Below the pieces are notes generated by a model. That model was not told the DNA's origin and made no database searches. It saw only the letters and a list, made by a program, of their open reading frames with translations. Both the position numbers and the translations under genes were made by a program. A stretch of 64,000 nucleotides of DNA from Chitinophagales bacterium. Lineage in GTDB: Bacteria > Bacteroidota > Bacteroidia > Chitinophagales > Chitinophagaceae. Each line of letters opens with the position of its first letter. Positions within the stretch are counted from its first letter, which is position 1. The stretch is from positions 124,001 to 188,000 of the forward strand of contig JAATFV010000090.1 in assembly GCA_015655015.1 (NCBI GenBank), in the 5' to 3' direction. This document shows, in pieces, positions 49,596-57,462 of the stretch.

Positions 49596-50636
49596 TTATT
49601 CGTTGGTCAATATTACCTTCAGCGCTTTTTCCCGGTCTGCATGCTGAAAAGTGTCGTAAGCCTTGTCAATATCCGACAGCTTGAACCGGTGGGTGATCAA
49701 TTGCTGGGGATCTAATTTCTTCGACCGCACCGTTTTCAGCAGCATCGGGGTGGTGACAGTATCCACGAGCCGGGTGGTGATGGTAATATTGTGCGACCAC
49801 AATTTTTCCATATGAAGGTCTACGCTCTTTCCGTGTACGCCGATATTGGCAATTCGTCCTCCGGGAGCTACCAGGGCCTCACAGAGCTCAAAGGTCACCG
49901 GTGTTCCAACAGCCTCGATAACGGTGTCCGCACCTTTATTACCAGTCAGGCTCATTACCTTTTCGACAGCGTTGGTGTTCCGGCTGTTGATCGTCTGGGT
50001 AGCTCCGAATGTTTTGGCAATGTTCAGCCTGTTGTCGTCCAGGTCGATCATGATGATCTCTGCAGGAGAATAGAACTGTGCTGTCAGCAGGGCCGCCAAC
50101 CCGATAGGGCCCGATCCGACAATGGCGACCGTATCGCCTGGTTTTACCTGACCGTTCAGCACGCCACATTCAAAGCCGGTGGGCAAGATATCGCTGAGCA
50201 TGACCAGGGCCTCTTCATCACTGCCTTCCGGTATCCGGTACAGGCTGTTATCTGCGAAGGGGATCCTTACATATTCGGCCTGTGTCCCGTCAATTAAATG
50301 ACCCAGGATCCAGCCGCCATTTTCGCAATGGGAATACATTCCTTTTTTGCAGTACTCGCATTTTCCACAGGAGGTAATGCAGGAGATCAGGACATGGTCT
50401 CCTTTTTTAAAACTGGTGACTCCGCCTCCCACTTCTTCTATTACCCCTACTCCCTCATGACCCAGGATCCTTCCGTCAGTCACTTCGGGAGTGTCTCCTT
50501 TTAAAATATGGAGGTCCGTTCCGCAGATGGTCGTTTTATAAATCCGGACGATGGCGTCCGTCGGAAGCTGAATGGAAGGTTTGGGCATTTCTTCCCAGCT
50601 TTTTTTACCGGGGCCATGATATACTAATGCTTTCAT
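49596..50636 (-). CDS. Zinc-dependent alcohol dehydrogenase (secondary alcohol/threonine dehydrogenase-like)
   Basis: This 346-aa medium-chain dehydrogenase starts MKALVYHGPGKKSWEEMPKP. Catalytic zinc residues lie in TTICGTDLHILKGDTPEV and GHEGVGVIEEVG; the structural zinc loop is CGKCEYCKKGMYSHC; the cofactor loop is GSGPIGLAALLTAQ, with IDLDDNRL favouring NAD. It belongs to the group of isopropanol, formaldehyde-like and threonine dehydrogenases; the substrate cannot be settled. It is controlled by a paired-box promoter with its distal box at the end of the adjacent USP gene. Confidence 0.92.
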   Translation of the reverse strand: MKALVYHGPGKKSWEEMPKPSIQLPTDAIVRIYKTTICGTDLHILKGDTPEVTDGRILGHEGVGVIEEVGGGVTSFKKGDHVLISCITSCGKCEYCKKGMYSHCENGGWILGHLIDGTQAEYVRIPFADNSLYRIPEGSDEEALVMLSDILPTGFECGVLNGQVKPGDTVAIVGSGPIGLAALLTAQFYSPAEIIMIDLDDNRLNIAKTFGATQTINSRNTNAVEKVMSLTGNKGADTVIEAVGTPVTFELCEALVAPGGRIANIGVHGKSVDLHMEKLWSHNITITTRLVDTVTTPMLLKTVRSKKLDPQQLITHRFKLSDIDKAYDTFQHADREKALKVILTNE

Positions 50637-50652
50637 GTTGATGATTTTAAAT

Positions 50653-50718
50653 GCAATTTATTACGTCCACAGATACAGAAACATGATGCCTGTTACCGGA
50701 CTGGATGATTGAGATCAC
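50653..50718 (-). promoter_or_regulatory. Paired boxes and -7 element of alcohol dehydrogenase 49596-50636
   Basis: Distal ATGATtgagATCAC (50705-50718), proximal ATGATgcctGTTAC (50683-50696), 8 bp apart; leftward after 22 bp TAAATTGC (50660-50653). The distal box ends 1 bp before the stop codon of the upstream USP gene. Confidence 0.68.
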
Positions 50719-50719
50719 C

Positions 50720-51541
50720 TTATACATGCGCAATAAATATTGGCATTTTATGCTCCCGGATCACTTCCTGTGCAAAACTACGCCTGGTGGCATAGGAAAA
50801 AGGAGACCTTCCGAATGAGCCGCATACCATCAGCACATCCTGCTTCTCGCCTATCCAGGTAGCAAAATAGCTGGCAGCCTTGAAATGTAGCTTTGAAAAA
50901 TTCATGCTGCTGAAATGAAGACGGGAAAAGTTCTTCAGATTTTCAATATCAGGAATTTCGTGAGAAGCCTCGTCTTTTGCATAAATAAATTCCGTGGGGA
51001 GCTCCGTATATTGCGGCAGCAGATAACAGAATTGTTTCAGGGCAAAGAGGCTTTCCGGGCTGCCATCATAGGCGATCACCAGGTGCCGAAAGGGGGTAAA
51101 CTCCTCCGGTACGACCATCACGGGACATTCGGACACATGAAGGGCCTCCTGCAGGAAGGAATTGGGCTGGTCGTCGTCGACATCGGAATAGAATAATTCT
51201 CCGCTGACCACCATCAGGTCTGAAAAACGACTTTCCCTTGCCAGGATATCCTTATACCACTCCTCTTCATTTTCGTGGACCTGGTGTTTGATATAATGTG
51301 ACTCGCATAAGCTGGAGAAGAGGGTTTTGTGGTCTTCCAGCACCTTTTTCTCCTTCTCCAGCAGCCGGAGGTAAGGTCCGGGCACCGGCACATGGCTTGC
51401 GTTAGCCATCGCCCTGTCGTCTATGGGCCTGAAGAATAACCCTGTTACGCATATAGGCTCATGCTGCTGCAGGGATTGCAGGAAGGCAAATGCGCCTTTC
51501 GGGAAGGAATGGCCGGCGCTGACAAAAAGTATCCGTTTCAT
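50720..51541 (-). CDS. Universal stress protein, two UspA domains
   Basis: This 273-aa USP starts MKRILFVSAGHSFPKGAFAFLQSL. The second domain has LVIAYDGSPESLFALKQFCYLLPQY and ends CGSFGRSPFSYATRRSFAQEVI. It shares organisation with the 12862 and 14372 proteins, including the ECPVMVVPEEF end of the first domain and VSGELFYSDVDDDQPNSFLQEALH, matching LSGRHFFENIDADQPNAYMKEILH of 14372. It is divergent from the USP at 51807 across a spacer with two separate box pairs. Confidence 0.9.
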   Translation of the reverse strand: MKRILFVSAGHSFPKGAFAFLQSLQQHEPICVTGLFFRPIDDRAMANASHVPVPGPYLRLLEKEKKVLEDHKTLFSSLCESHYIKHQVHENEEEWYKDILARESRFSDLMVVSGELFYSDVDDDQPNSFLQEALHVSECPVMVVPEEFTPFRHLVIAYDGSPESLFALKQFCYLLPQYTELPTEFIYAKDEASHEIPDIENLKNFSRLHFSSMNFSKLHFKAASYFATWIGEKQDVLMVCGSFGRSPFSYATRRSFAQEVIREHKMPIFIAHV

Positions 51542-51549
51542 AAAGATCG

Positions 51550-51607
51550 TTTTAGAGTGTTATTGTTTTAGCCTGTTATTGTTTTAGCGTGTTCCTGTTT
51601 TAGAATG
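51550..51607 (-). repeat. 16-bp tandem repeat in the USP leader
   Basis: ttttagagtgttattg (51550-51565), ttttagcctgttattg (51566-51581), ttttagcgtgttcctg (51582-51597) and a partial unit to 51607. The array falls between the predicted transcription start (about 51620) and the ATG of the leftward USP gene, so it is in the mRNA leader. Confidence 0.82.
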
Positions 51608-51623
51608 ACCATAATTACTTATG

Positions 51624-51689
51624 TGAAGATATTCAGGGAACATGTCCCCGTTTATGAGCCATTTCATGCAGGAACATGATATTTGTCAT
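51624..51689 (-). promoter_or_regulatory. Paired boxes and -7 element of USP 50720-51541
   Basis: Distal ATGATatttGTCAT (51676-51689), proximal ATGAGccatTTCAT (51654-51667), 8 bp apart; leftward after 22 bp TATCTTCA (51631-51624). Confidence 0.66.
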
Positions 51690-51714
51690 GGGGTCGGCCA
51701 GTCCTTAAAAGGGC

Positions 51715-51787
51715 CTGAAATATGACAATAGTCATATTTCAGACTTACGGGAGTCATACGATAAAGGTCCGGGCCGATTTAGTTTAG
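51715..51787 (+). promoter_or_regulatory. Paired boxes and -7 element of USP 51807, distal box in a 12-bp inverted repeat
   Basis: Distal ATGACaataGTCAT (51722-51735), embedded in a perfect 12-bp inverted repeat (CTGAAATATGAC 51715-51726 with GTCATATTTCAG 51731-51742). Proximal CTTACgggaGTCAT (51744-51757) after 8 bp; after 22 bp TAGTTTAG (51780-51787); ATG at 51807. Confidence 0.7.
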
Positions 51788-51806
51788 CGGTATTAAAACA
51801 AGAGAC

Positions 51807-52634
51807 ATGAAAATAATAATTGCTCCCGTCGATTTTTCGGCCAATTCCAATAATGCCGCACGGTATGCGGCGGATATGGCCGTGGCCATTAATGCCGAGC
51901 TCCATCTCGTCCATTTTGTGGAAATACCGGCTAGTGCAGGCGAGTTTCCTTTAAACGATTATATTCTCGACGAGATGCAAAACAACGGTACAGAGGGGCT
52001 CAACCAGCTCCGGGATGAGCTGGCTGTCCGAACAGGCGGCAAAGTGAATATATTGACCAATATGGAAGTGGGCAATGTGCAATATCGTCTTGAGGAATAC
52101 TGCACACAAAAAAAACCGTTTGTCGTGATCCTGGGGAGCTCCGGCAATTCCCTGGAAAAATTGTTGATAGGGAGCCATTTATCAGGCGTCCTTCATCATA
52201 TCCCCTATCCGCTGATCGTCGTCCCTAAGAATGCCGTTTTTCATCCATTCAAGAAGGTCGTGCTGGCCTGCGATCTGGACGATATTGCAAAAGGCGTGCC
52301 TGCAGGCGTCTCCTTTTTAAAAGAGTTCCAGGATATTTTCGGTTCCGGCTTTGAAGTGATCAATATCACTACGGAAAGACAGGACCGCCAGAATGAGGCG
52401 GAGGCCGCTTTTGAATTTAATTCCTGGAAAGAAAGGCTGCAGGAGATCTATCCGGATGTACATTTTGTCCGAATGAATAAAATAGAGGAAGGGATCAGTG
52501 ATTACCTGGTAAGTCATCCGGCGGACCTGTTACTGGTCTTCCCGAAGAAACATTCCTTTTTGGAATTTCATAAAAGTCATGCAAAGAAGATTTCCCTTAA
52601 CAGCACCATCCCCGTCATGAGCATTCATGCGTGA
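51807..52634 (+). CDS. Universal stress protein, two UspA domains
   Basis: This 275-aa USP starts MKIIIAPVDFSANSNNAARYAADMAVAINAELHLVHF. It is the close paralogue of the protein at 28705-29496: both share the start, the middle HPFKKVVLACDLDDI-like segment, DEMQNNGTEGLNQLRDELAVRTGGKV-like helices and the ending PVMSIH. It shares the motif-poor second domain of that subgroup. A strong bidirectional terminator follows. Confidence 0.9.
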   Translation: MKIIIAPVDFSANSNNAARYAADMAVAINAELHLVHFVEIPASAGEFPLNDYILDEMQNNGTEGLNQLRDELAVRTGGKVNILTNMEVGNVQYRLEEYCTQKKPFVVILGSSGNSLEKLLIGSHLSGVLHHIPYPLIVVPKNAVFHPFKKVVLACDLDDIAKGVPAGVSFLKEFQDIFGSGFEVINITTERQDRQNEAEAAFEFNSWKERLQEIYPDVHFVRMNKIEEGISDYLVSHPADLLLVFPKKHSFLEFHKSHAKKISLNSTIPVMSIHA

Positions 52635-52685
52635 GCGGTGAAACTTTATTCTGATGACATACATTACCGGAGGTATACCGGCAGT

Positions 52686-52717
52686 AAAATAAGGGACCCG
52701 CACGGGTCCCTTATTTT
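52686..52717. terminator. Bidirectional Rho-independent terminator
   Basis: A perfect 14-bp stem, AAAATAAGGGACCC (52686-52699) with GGGTCCCTTATTTT (52704-52717), 4-nt loop. It is flanked by A-rich and T-rich arms on both sides, so it works for the USP gene from the left and hemN from the right. Confidence 0.88.
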
Positions 52718-52732
52718 GATCTTGCATTCATC

Positions 52733-52768
52733 AATGCAGATCATATCTGTAATGCAGATCATATCTGT
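52733..52768. repeat. 18-bp direct repeat, two copies
   Basis: aatgcagatcatatctgt at 52733-52750 and 52751-52768. Each copy contains the inverted repeat CAGATcatATCTG. It is located at the 3' end of hemN. Confidence 0.8.
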
Positions 52769-54240
52769 TAAATAGCATTGCTGAAAATTCTGGTGCTGTC
52801 CGGCGCCTTTCCTGCTTCCTTGCCTGCTTCTCCGGATGTATCCCCGGATGTTCTTTGTGATAACGCGGACTTTCCGCAAAGAACAGAATTCTCTCCGTGG
52901 GCACGTGCCGATTCTTCGCGCAAAAGACGCAGGTCGAAGGCTTTACAGATATTACGGATAAATGGATGACCGGCAGCGGTCACTTCCACTTCCTTTTCAT
53001 CCACGCGGACCAGTCCGTCATTTTCCAGTTGCCGCAATACGGGAAATGTGTATTCCTGTAAAGTAGCCAGCCAGGCCTCATTAAAAGAGGTTCGCCCCTT
53101 ACAGGTTATATCCAGGATATGGTTCCGGAATACCAGGTCCTCTTCCGTCAGGAAATACCCTTTTTTCACGGCCATTTGGCCCGACGCGATAGCCTGGTAA
53201 TATCCCGCCAGGGTCTTGTCATTCTGAGCAAAAGCGATTCCTGCATCGCTGATGGATGAGACCCCCAGGCCCAGCAGCAAGGCGCTTTTCCGGGAGGTAT
53301 ATCCCATGAAATTGCGGTGAAGCCGTCCTTTCTTCCAGGCAACATATAATTCATCGGCAGGCAATGCGAAATGATCCATGCCAATATCCGTATATCCTCC
53401 GGCTATTAATAGTTCTCTGCCCTGCCGGTGTAAAGCCAGCTTTTCAGCGGCGGAAGGCAGATCCCGCTCGTCGATGAGCCGCTGGGCGCAATTGACCCAG
53501 GGTGTATGCGCATAACTATAGAAGGCGATCCGGTCCGGGTTAAGGCCGATGGATTGCCGGATGGTATTGGCCAACCTGTCGGCATCCTGGCGGGGAAGGC
53601 CGTACACCAGGTCGAAATTGACCGAGGTAAACCCTGCCTTCCGGGCGGCTTCCGTGGCCCTTTTCACGTTCTCAAAAGGCTGTATGCGATGGATGATCTT
53701 TTGGACTTCGGGGTTGATATCCTGGATGCCATAGCTGATCCTGCGAAAGCCCAATCCATATAAAACATCCAGATGCTCTTTGGTAGTATTATTCGGATGT
53801 CCTTCCAGGCTGAATGCATGTTGAGGATGAATAAAAGCTCCTTTCAGAAGGCCCTGGATCAGCCGGTAAAGACTGGCCGGAGAAAAAAAAGTGGGGGTTC
53901 CGCCGCCCAGGTGTATTTCCCGGATCACCGGAGGCTCTTCCATCAGGGTCCTGTACTCATTCCATTCCTTAAGAACAGCATCGATATAAGGATCTTCCAC
54001 ACTATGATTGGCAGTGATCTTTTTATTGCACCCGCAATAGATACATAAGGACTCGCAAAAAGGAAGATGGATATAGAGACTGATCCCTTCCTGTCTGTTG
54101 TTTTCCCGGAATTGCCGGGCAAAAACCTGCTTCCATCGGGGCAGATCCATTCCATCTTTCCAGAACGGTACAGTAGGATAGCTGGTATACCGGGGAACGG
54201 GGACATTATATTTAGTCGATAAGGACAGATCAGTCTGCAT
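52768..54240 (-). CDS. hemN: Oxygen-independent coproporphyrinogen III oxidase
   Basis: This 490-aa radical SAM enzyme has the HemN-type Cys motif CESLCIYCGC (62, 66, 69, 71), the N-terminal YNVPVPRYTSYPTVPFW, EIHLGGGTPTFFSP, and the HPNNTTKEHLDVLYGLGFRRISYGIQD core. It carries out the oxidative decarboxylation step of haem synthesis without oxygen, which the haem-rich cbb3 and nos systems require. A Ser/Gly/Glu/Ala-rich C-terminal extension of about 45 residues is not part of the usual fold. It is transcribed from one of the clearest paired-box promoters. Confidence 0.96.
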   Translation of the reverse strand: MQTDLSLSTKYNVPVPRYTSYPTVPFWKDGMDLPRWKQVFARQFRENNRQEGISLYIHLPFCESLCIYCGCNKKITANHSVEDPYIDAVLKEWNEYRTLMEEPPVIREIHLGGGTPTFFSPASLYRLIQGLLKGAFIHPQHAFSLEGHPNNTTKEHLDVLYGLGFRRISYGIQDINPEVQKIIHRIQPFENVKRATEAARKAGFTSVNFDLVYGLPRQDADRLANTIRQSIGLNPDRIAFYSYAHTPWVNCAQRLIDERDLPSAAEKLALHRQGRELLIAGGYTDIGMDHFALPADELYVAWKKGRLHRNFMGYTSRKSALLLGLGVSSISDAGIAFAQNDKTLAGYYQAIASGQMAVKKGYFLTEEDLVFRNHILDITCKGRTSFNEAWLATLQEYTFPVLRQLENDGLVRVDEKEVEVTAAGHPFIRNICKAFDLRLLREESARAHGENSVLCGKSALSQRTSGDTSGEAGKEAGKAPDSTRIFSNAI

Positions 54241-54256
54241 CCTGCTTGGGTTTTTC

Positions 54257-54322
54257 CAAAGGTAACCGGAGCCGGGTAGCGGGCAAATGACGCAGATCAG
54301 GTTACCGGCTGAAAATTGTCAT
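54257..54322 (-). promoter_or_regulatory. Paired boxes and perfect -7 element of hemN
   Basis: Distal CTGAAaattGTCAT (54309-54322), proximal ATGACgcagATCAG (54287-54300), 8 bp apart; leftward after 22 bp a perfect -7 TACCTTTG (54264-54257). hemN is a classical Fnr/Anr target in other bacteria, which supports the low-oxygen reading of the boxes. Confidence 0.75.
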
Positions 54323-54378
54323 TTTCTCATTAGCTTTACGAAAGCCATTTATCTCAGCTTCTATCCGGAGGATAACGA

Positions 54379-54440
54379 ATATGGCAGCATTTGAACATGA
54401 ATATGAGAGCATATGAACAGAATATGACAGCATATGAAAG
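54379..54440 (+). repeat. About 21-bp tandem repeat at the permease start
   Basis: Three imperfect units (aatatggcagcatttgaaca, aatatgagagcatatgaaca, aatatgacagcatatgaaag) precede and include the start codon of the permease gene at 54434. The repeats bring several ATG triplets, so the start codon choice is not certain. Confidence 0.7.
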
Positions 54441-57061
54441 AGCAGGATCGTTTATGGGTTTTGATGGCCAGACAGCTGACTGGTGAAGCTACCGAAGAAG
54501 AACTGCTGGAGCTACAAAAGTTATTGGAAAAATATCCCGACGCAACGACTTCCACGCCCATCCTTTCAGAAATCCTGAAGCCCGCCGAAGGGAAGATCTC
54601 CGAAGACAGCGAGGAGGCATTTACCCGCCACCACCAGCGAATGGCGCTCCGGGAGGCAACCAGGGAAGCCAATTATTTCGCCCATCATGTTGTTGCAAAG
54701 CGAAAGACCATATGGGAAAGGGGAAGATTTACATTCCGGAACCTGCTCCGCAATAAAAGTTTTTCCTTTATCAATATTTCCGGGCTGGCGATCGGAATGG
54801 CCAGTGCGATCATTATTTTATTGTGGGTTCAGCTGGAGCTGAGCTATGACCAATTTCACAAAAACAAAGACCGTATCTATCAGCTGTATAGCCGTGCCCT
54901 GTTGGGAGGAAGAACAGAGTGCTGGTGGACTACGCCCATGGCGATGGCCCCGGTCTTAAAAAAGGATTATCCGCAGGTGGAAGAAGTGGTGAGGCTCAAC
55001 TGGGTAGGCGCTTTTACCCTGGGGGACCATCACCTGCAAACGCAGGGATATATTACAGATTCCGGCTTTTTTAAGCTCTTCAGCTATTCCCTGCTCCAGG
55101 GAGATCCCAATACGGCATTAAGTTCGCCGCATTCTATCGTGATCACGGAGAAAATGGCGGGAAAGCTCTTTGGGAATACCCATGCGCTGGGTAAAATGAT
55201 CCGGGTGGACAGCAATGCTCATTTTATCGTAACGGGAGTATTGAAAGATCTGCCGAACAATACGCAGTTAAATAGTTTGGAATACCTGATCCCCTGGAGT
55301 TATATGAAAGAGGTAGGCTGGGAAACTACCGATTGGGGGACTACCGGCATACGAACCTATGTTCTACTCAGGCCCGGCGTATCTGAAAAAGCCGCTAATG
55401 ATCAATTCCGTACGATCGTCCAGTCTCATTCGGATGGGATACGGAATGAGATCTTTGTGCATCCAATGCGTAAATGGTGGCTTTATTCGCACTTCGAAAA
55501 TGGGAAGATCGTTGGCGGACGTATTGACATCGTACGCCTGTTCGGGATCATTGCTGGTTTTATCCTGCTGATCGCCTGCATCAATTATATGAACCTGAGC
55601 ACCGCACGTAGTCAGAAACGGGCAAGGGAGGTGGGCATCCGCAAAGTGATCGGAGCAGGAAAGTTTTCACTGATCCGGCAGTTTATGGGTGAATCGATCC
55701 TGATCTCCTTTTTAGCAGGCATGCTGGCCCTGCTGCTCCTTCAGCCAGGCCTGCGGGGATTCACCTGTCTAACCGGGCAGGAGATAGAAATTCCTTATAC
55801 GCATTTACATTTCTGGATAGCAGCTATCGGTTTTATCCTGCTGACAGGGATCATTGCGGGCAGCTATCCGGCTTTTTATTTATCGGCTTTCAGGCCCATC
55901 AACGTCCTGAAGGGGATCGGCAAGGCAGGCAGCGCGCTGGTCACTCCCCGCAAAGTGCTTGTAGTCTTTCAGTTTACTTTCGCCATTATCCTGATCATTT
56001 CCACCGTGATCATCTACAAGCAGATCGGATACAGCCGGGAACGGGATCTGGGTTATAATAAGGACCACCTGGCATTCTTATACATTAAGGGGGATATCAG
56101 CAGGAATTATCCCCTTATCAAAGAGGAGCTGCTCAACAGCGGGGCGATCACCAGTCTTACCCGGACCAATTCTCCCATAACGGATATCTGGACCACCGAC
56201 GATAGTTATGAATGGACAGGGAAAGATCCGAAGACCCGTTATGCATTTGCCAAATTCCAAACGGACCATGATTTTCTCCGAACAATGGGATTAACGGGGA
56301 TAACCGGCCGGGATATCAATACCGATAGTGATCCTGCCGACACAACGGCTATTATCCTGAATGCAAGCGCTGCGCAGCTGATGGGTTTTCAGGATCCTGT
56401 AGGGCAGATGATAACTAACCGGGATGGGAGATGGCGGATAGCAGGGGTGGTGAAAGATTTTATTCCGGGATCTCCTTATGAACCTCTTCAGCCGGTAGTG
56501 ATACAGGGACGTCGAAACGGATTCGGTACGCTTAGTTTTAGATTGAATGATAAAAATGAGGACAAAAGCAACCTGGAAAAGATCGGCGCTACCTTTAAAA
56601 AATATAATCCGGATTATATTTTTGACGTTAAGATGGTAACCGAAACACAGGGCGAACAATTCCAGGGTACGCAGCATCTTGGAATACTGGCGGCAGCATT
56701 CGCCGGTCTGACTATTTTTATTTCCTGTCTCGGCTTATTTGCCCTGGCTGCTTATATGGCGGAAAACCGCATTAAGGAGATCGGCGTGCGGAAAGTGCTG
56801 GGAGCATCGGTATCAGGTCTGGTAACGCTGCTATCGAAAGACTTTCTGAAGCTGGTCTTCATCTCCTTTGTCATAGCCTCACCACTGGCAGGCTGGGCCA
56901 TGTATGCGTGGCTGCAGGGATTCTCCTACCATATTCATATCAGCTGGTGGATCTTTGTTCTTGCCGGGCTGCTCACGGGGCTGATAGCGCTGGCGACCGT
57001 ATCTTCCCAGGCTATCCGGGCGGCGTTGGCCAATCCGGTAAAGAGCTTGAGAACGGAATGA
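54434..57061 (+). CDS. MacB/FtsX-type ABC transporter permease
   Basis: This 875-aa membrane protein has a short cytoplasmic N-terminal helical region (MKEQDRLWVLMARQLTGEATEEELLELQ), then the Bacteroidota permease core: RFTFRNLLRNKSFSFINISGLAIGMASAIIILLWVQ, a periplasmic MacB-like domain, a first FtsX block with three helices (GIIAGFILLIACINYMNLSTARSQKRAREVGIRKVIGAG), a second periplasmic domain and a second FtsX block (RIKEIGVRKVLGASVSGLVTLLSKDFLKLV). The family works with a separate ATPase, not found here, and is often linked to efflux or cell-envelope stress. No box pair with the right spacing is seen. Confidence 0.93.
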   Translation: MKEQDRLWVLMARQLTGEATEEELLELQKLLEKYPDATTSTPILSEILKPAEGKISEDSEEAFTRHHQRMALREATREANYFAHHVVAKRKTIWERGRFTFRNLLRNKSFSFINISGLAIGMASAIIILLWVQLELSYDQFHKNKDRIYQLYSRALLGGRTECWWTTPMAMAPVLKKDYPQVEEVVRLNWVGAFTLGDHHLQTQGYITDSGFFKLFSYSLLQGDPNTALSSPHSIVITEKMAGKLFGNTHALGKMIRVDSNAHFIVTGVLKDLPNNTQLNSLEYLIPWSYMKEVGWETTDWGTTGIRTYVLLRPGVSEKAANDQFRTIVQSHSDGIRNEIFVHPMRKWWLYSHFENGKIVGGRIDIVRLFGIIAGFILLIACINYMNLSTARSQKRAREVGIRKVIGAGKFSLIRQFMGESILISFLAGMLALLLLQPGLRGFTCLTGQEIEIPYTHLHFWIAAIGFILLTGIIAGSYPAFYLSAFRPINVLKGIGKAGSALVTPRKVLVVFQFTFAIILIISTVIIYKQIGYSRERDLGYNKDHLAFLYIKGDISRNYPLIKEELLNSGAITSLTRTNSPITDIWTTDDSYEWTGKDPKTRYAFAKFQTDHDFLRTMGLTGITGRDINTDSDPADTTAIILNASAAQLMGFQDPVGQMITNRDGRWRIAGVVKDFIPGSPYEPLQPVVIQGRRNGFGTLSFRLNDKNEDKSNLEKIGATFKKYNPDYIFDVKMVTETQGEQFQGTQHLGILAAAFAGLTIFISCLGLFALAAYMAENRIKEIGVRKVLGASVSGLVTLLSKDFLKLVFISFVIASPLAGWAMYAWLQGFSYHIHISWWIFVLAGLLTGLIALATVSSQAIRAALANPVKSLRTE

Positions 57062-57172
57062 TTTTTCAAAGAGGAGCAGGAGCTTAGGAAGTCTATCAGT
57101 TGTGGGGTGTTGGAGTTACATCCTGCAAATCCAGGGCAGGTTGGCTATCTTTGTTGCTCAAAACAGGAAAAT

Positions 57173-57409
57173 ATGCAGGCACAAGGGCCATCGAATGATC
57201 CATTACACGGGCTTACCCTTGAAAAGATCGTAACGCATTTAGTGGAGAGCTATGGATGGGAGCAACTGGGAGAGCAGATCCGGATCAAATGTTTTACCAT
57301 CAATCCGTCTGTACAGTCCAGCTTGAAATTTTTACGCAAGACCCCATGGGCGAGAACAAAGGTGGAAGACTTTTATAAGTATTCTTTGCGGAAGAATAAA
57401 TTGAAATAA
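57173..57409 (+). CDS. VF530 family DNA-binding protein
   Basis: This 78-aa protein starts [68 protein letters not shown], matching the VF530 (DUF2132) family of small helical proteins with DNA-binding ability. The frame is open to 57107, but the conserved region begins after 57173. Confidence 0.88.
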   Translation: MQAQGPSNDPLHGLTLEKIVTHLVESYGWEQLGEQIRIKCFTINPSVQSSLKFLRKTPWARTKVEDFYKYSLRKNKLK

Positions 57410-57462
57410 GGCCGGCTTCCGGGCCGATCAGTGTATGACCACTTCGACCATTCGCTAAATGA

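Noticed and set aside
54331-54338. TAGCTTTA as a -7 for the permease linked to the hemN boxes
   Set aside because: Distance to either box does not match the 22-bp rule; the boxes fit hemN exactly.
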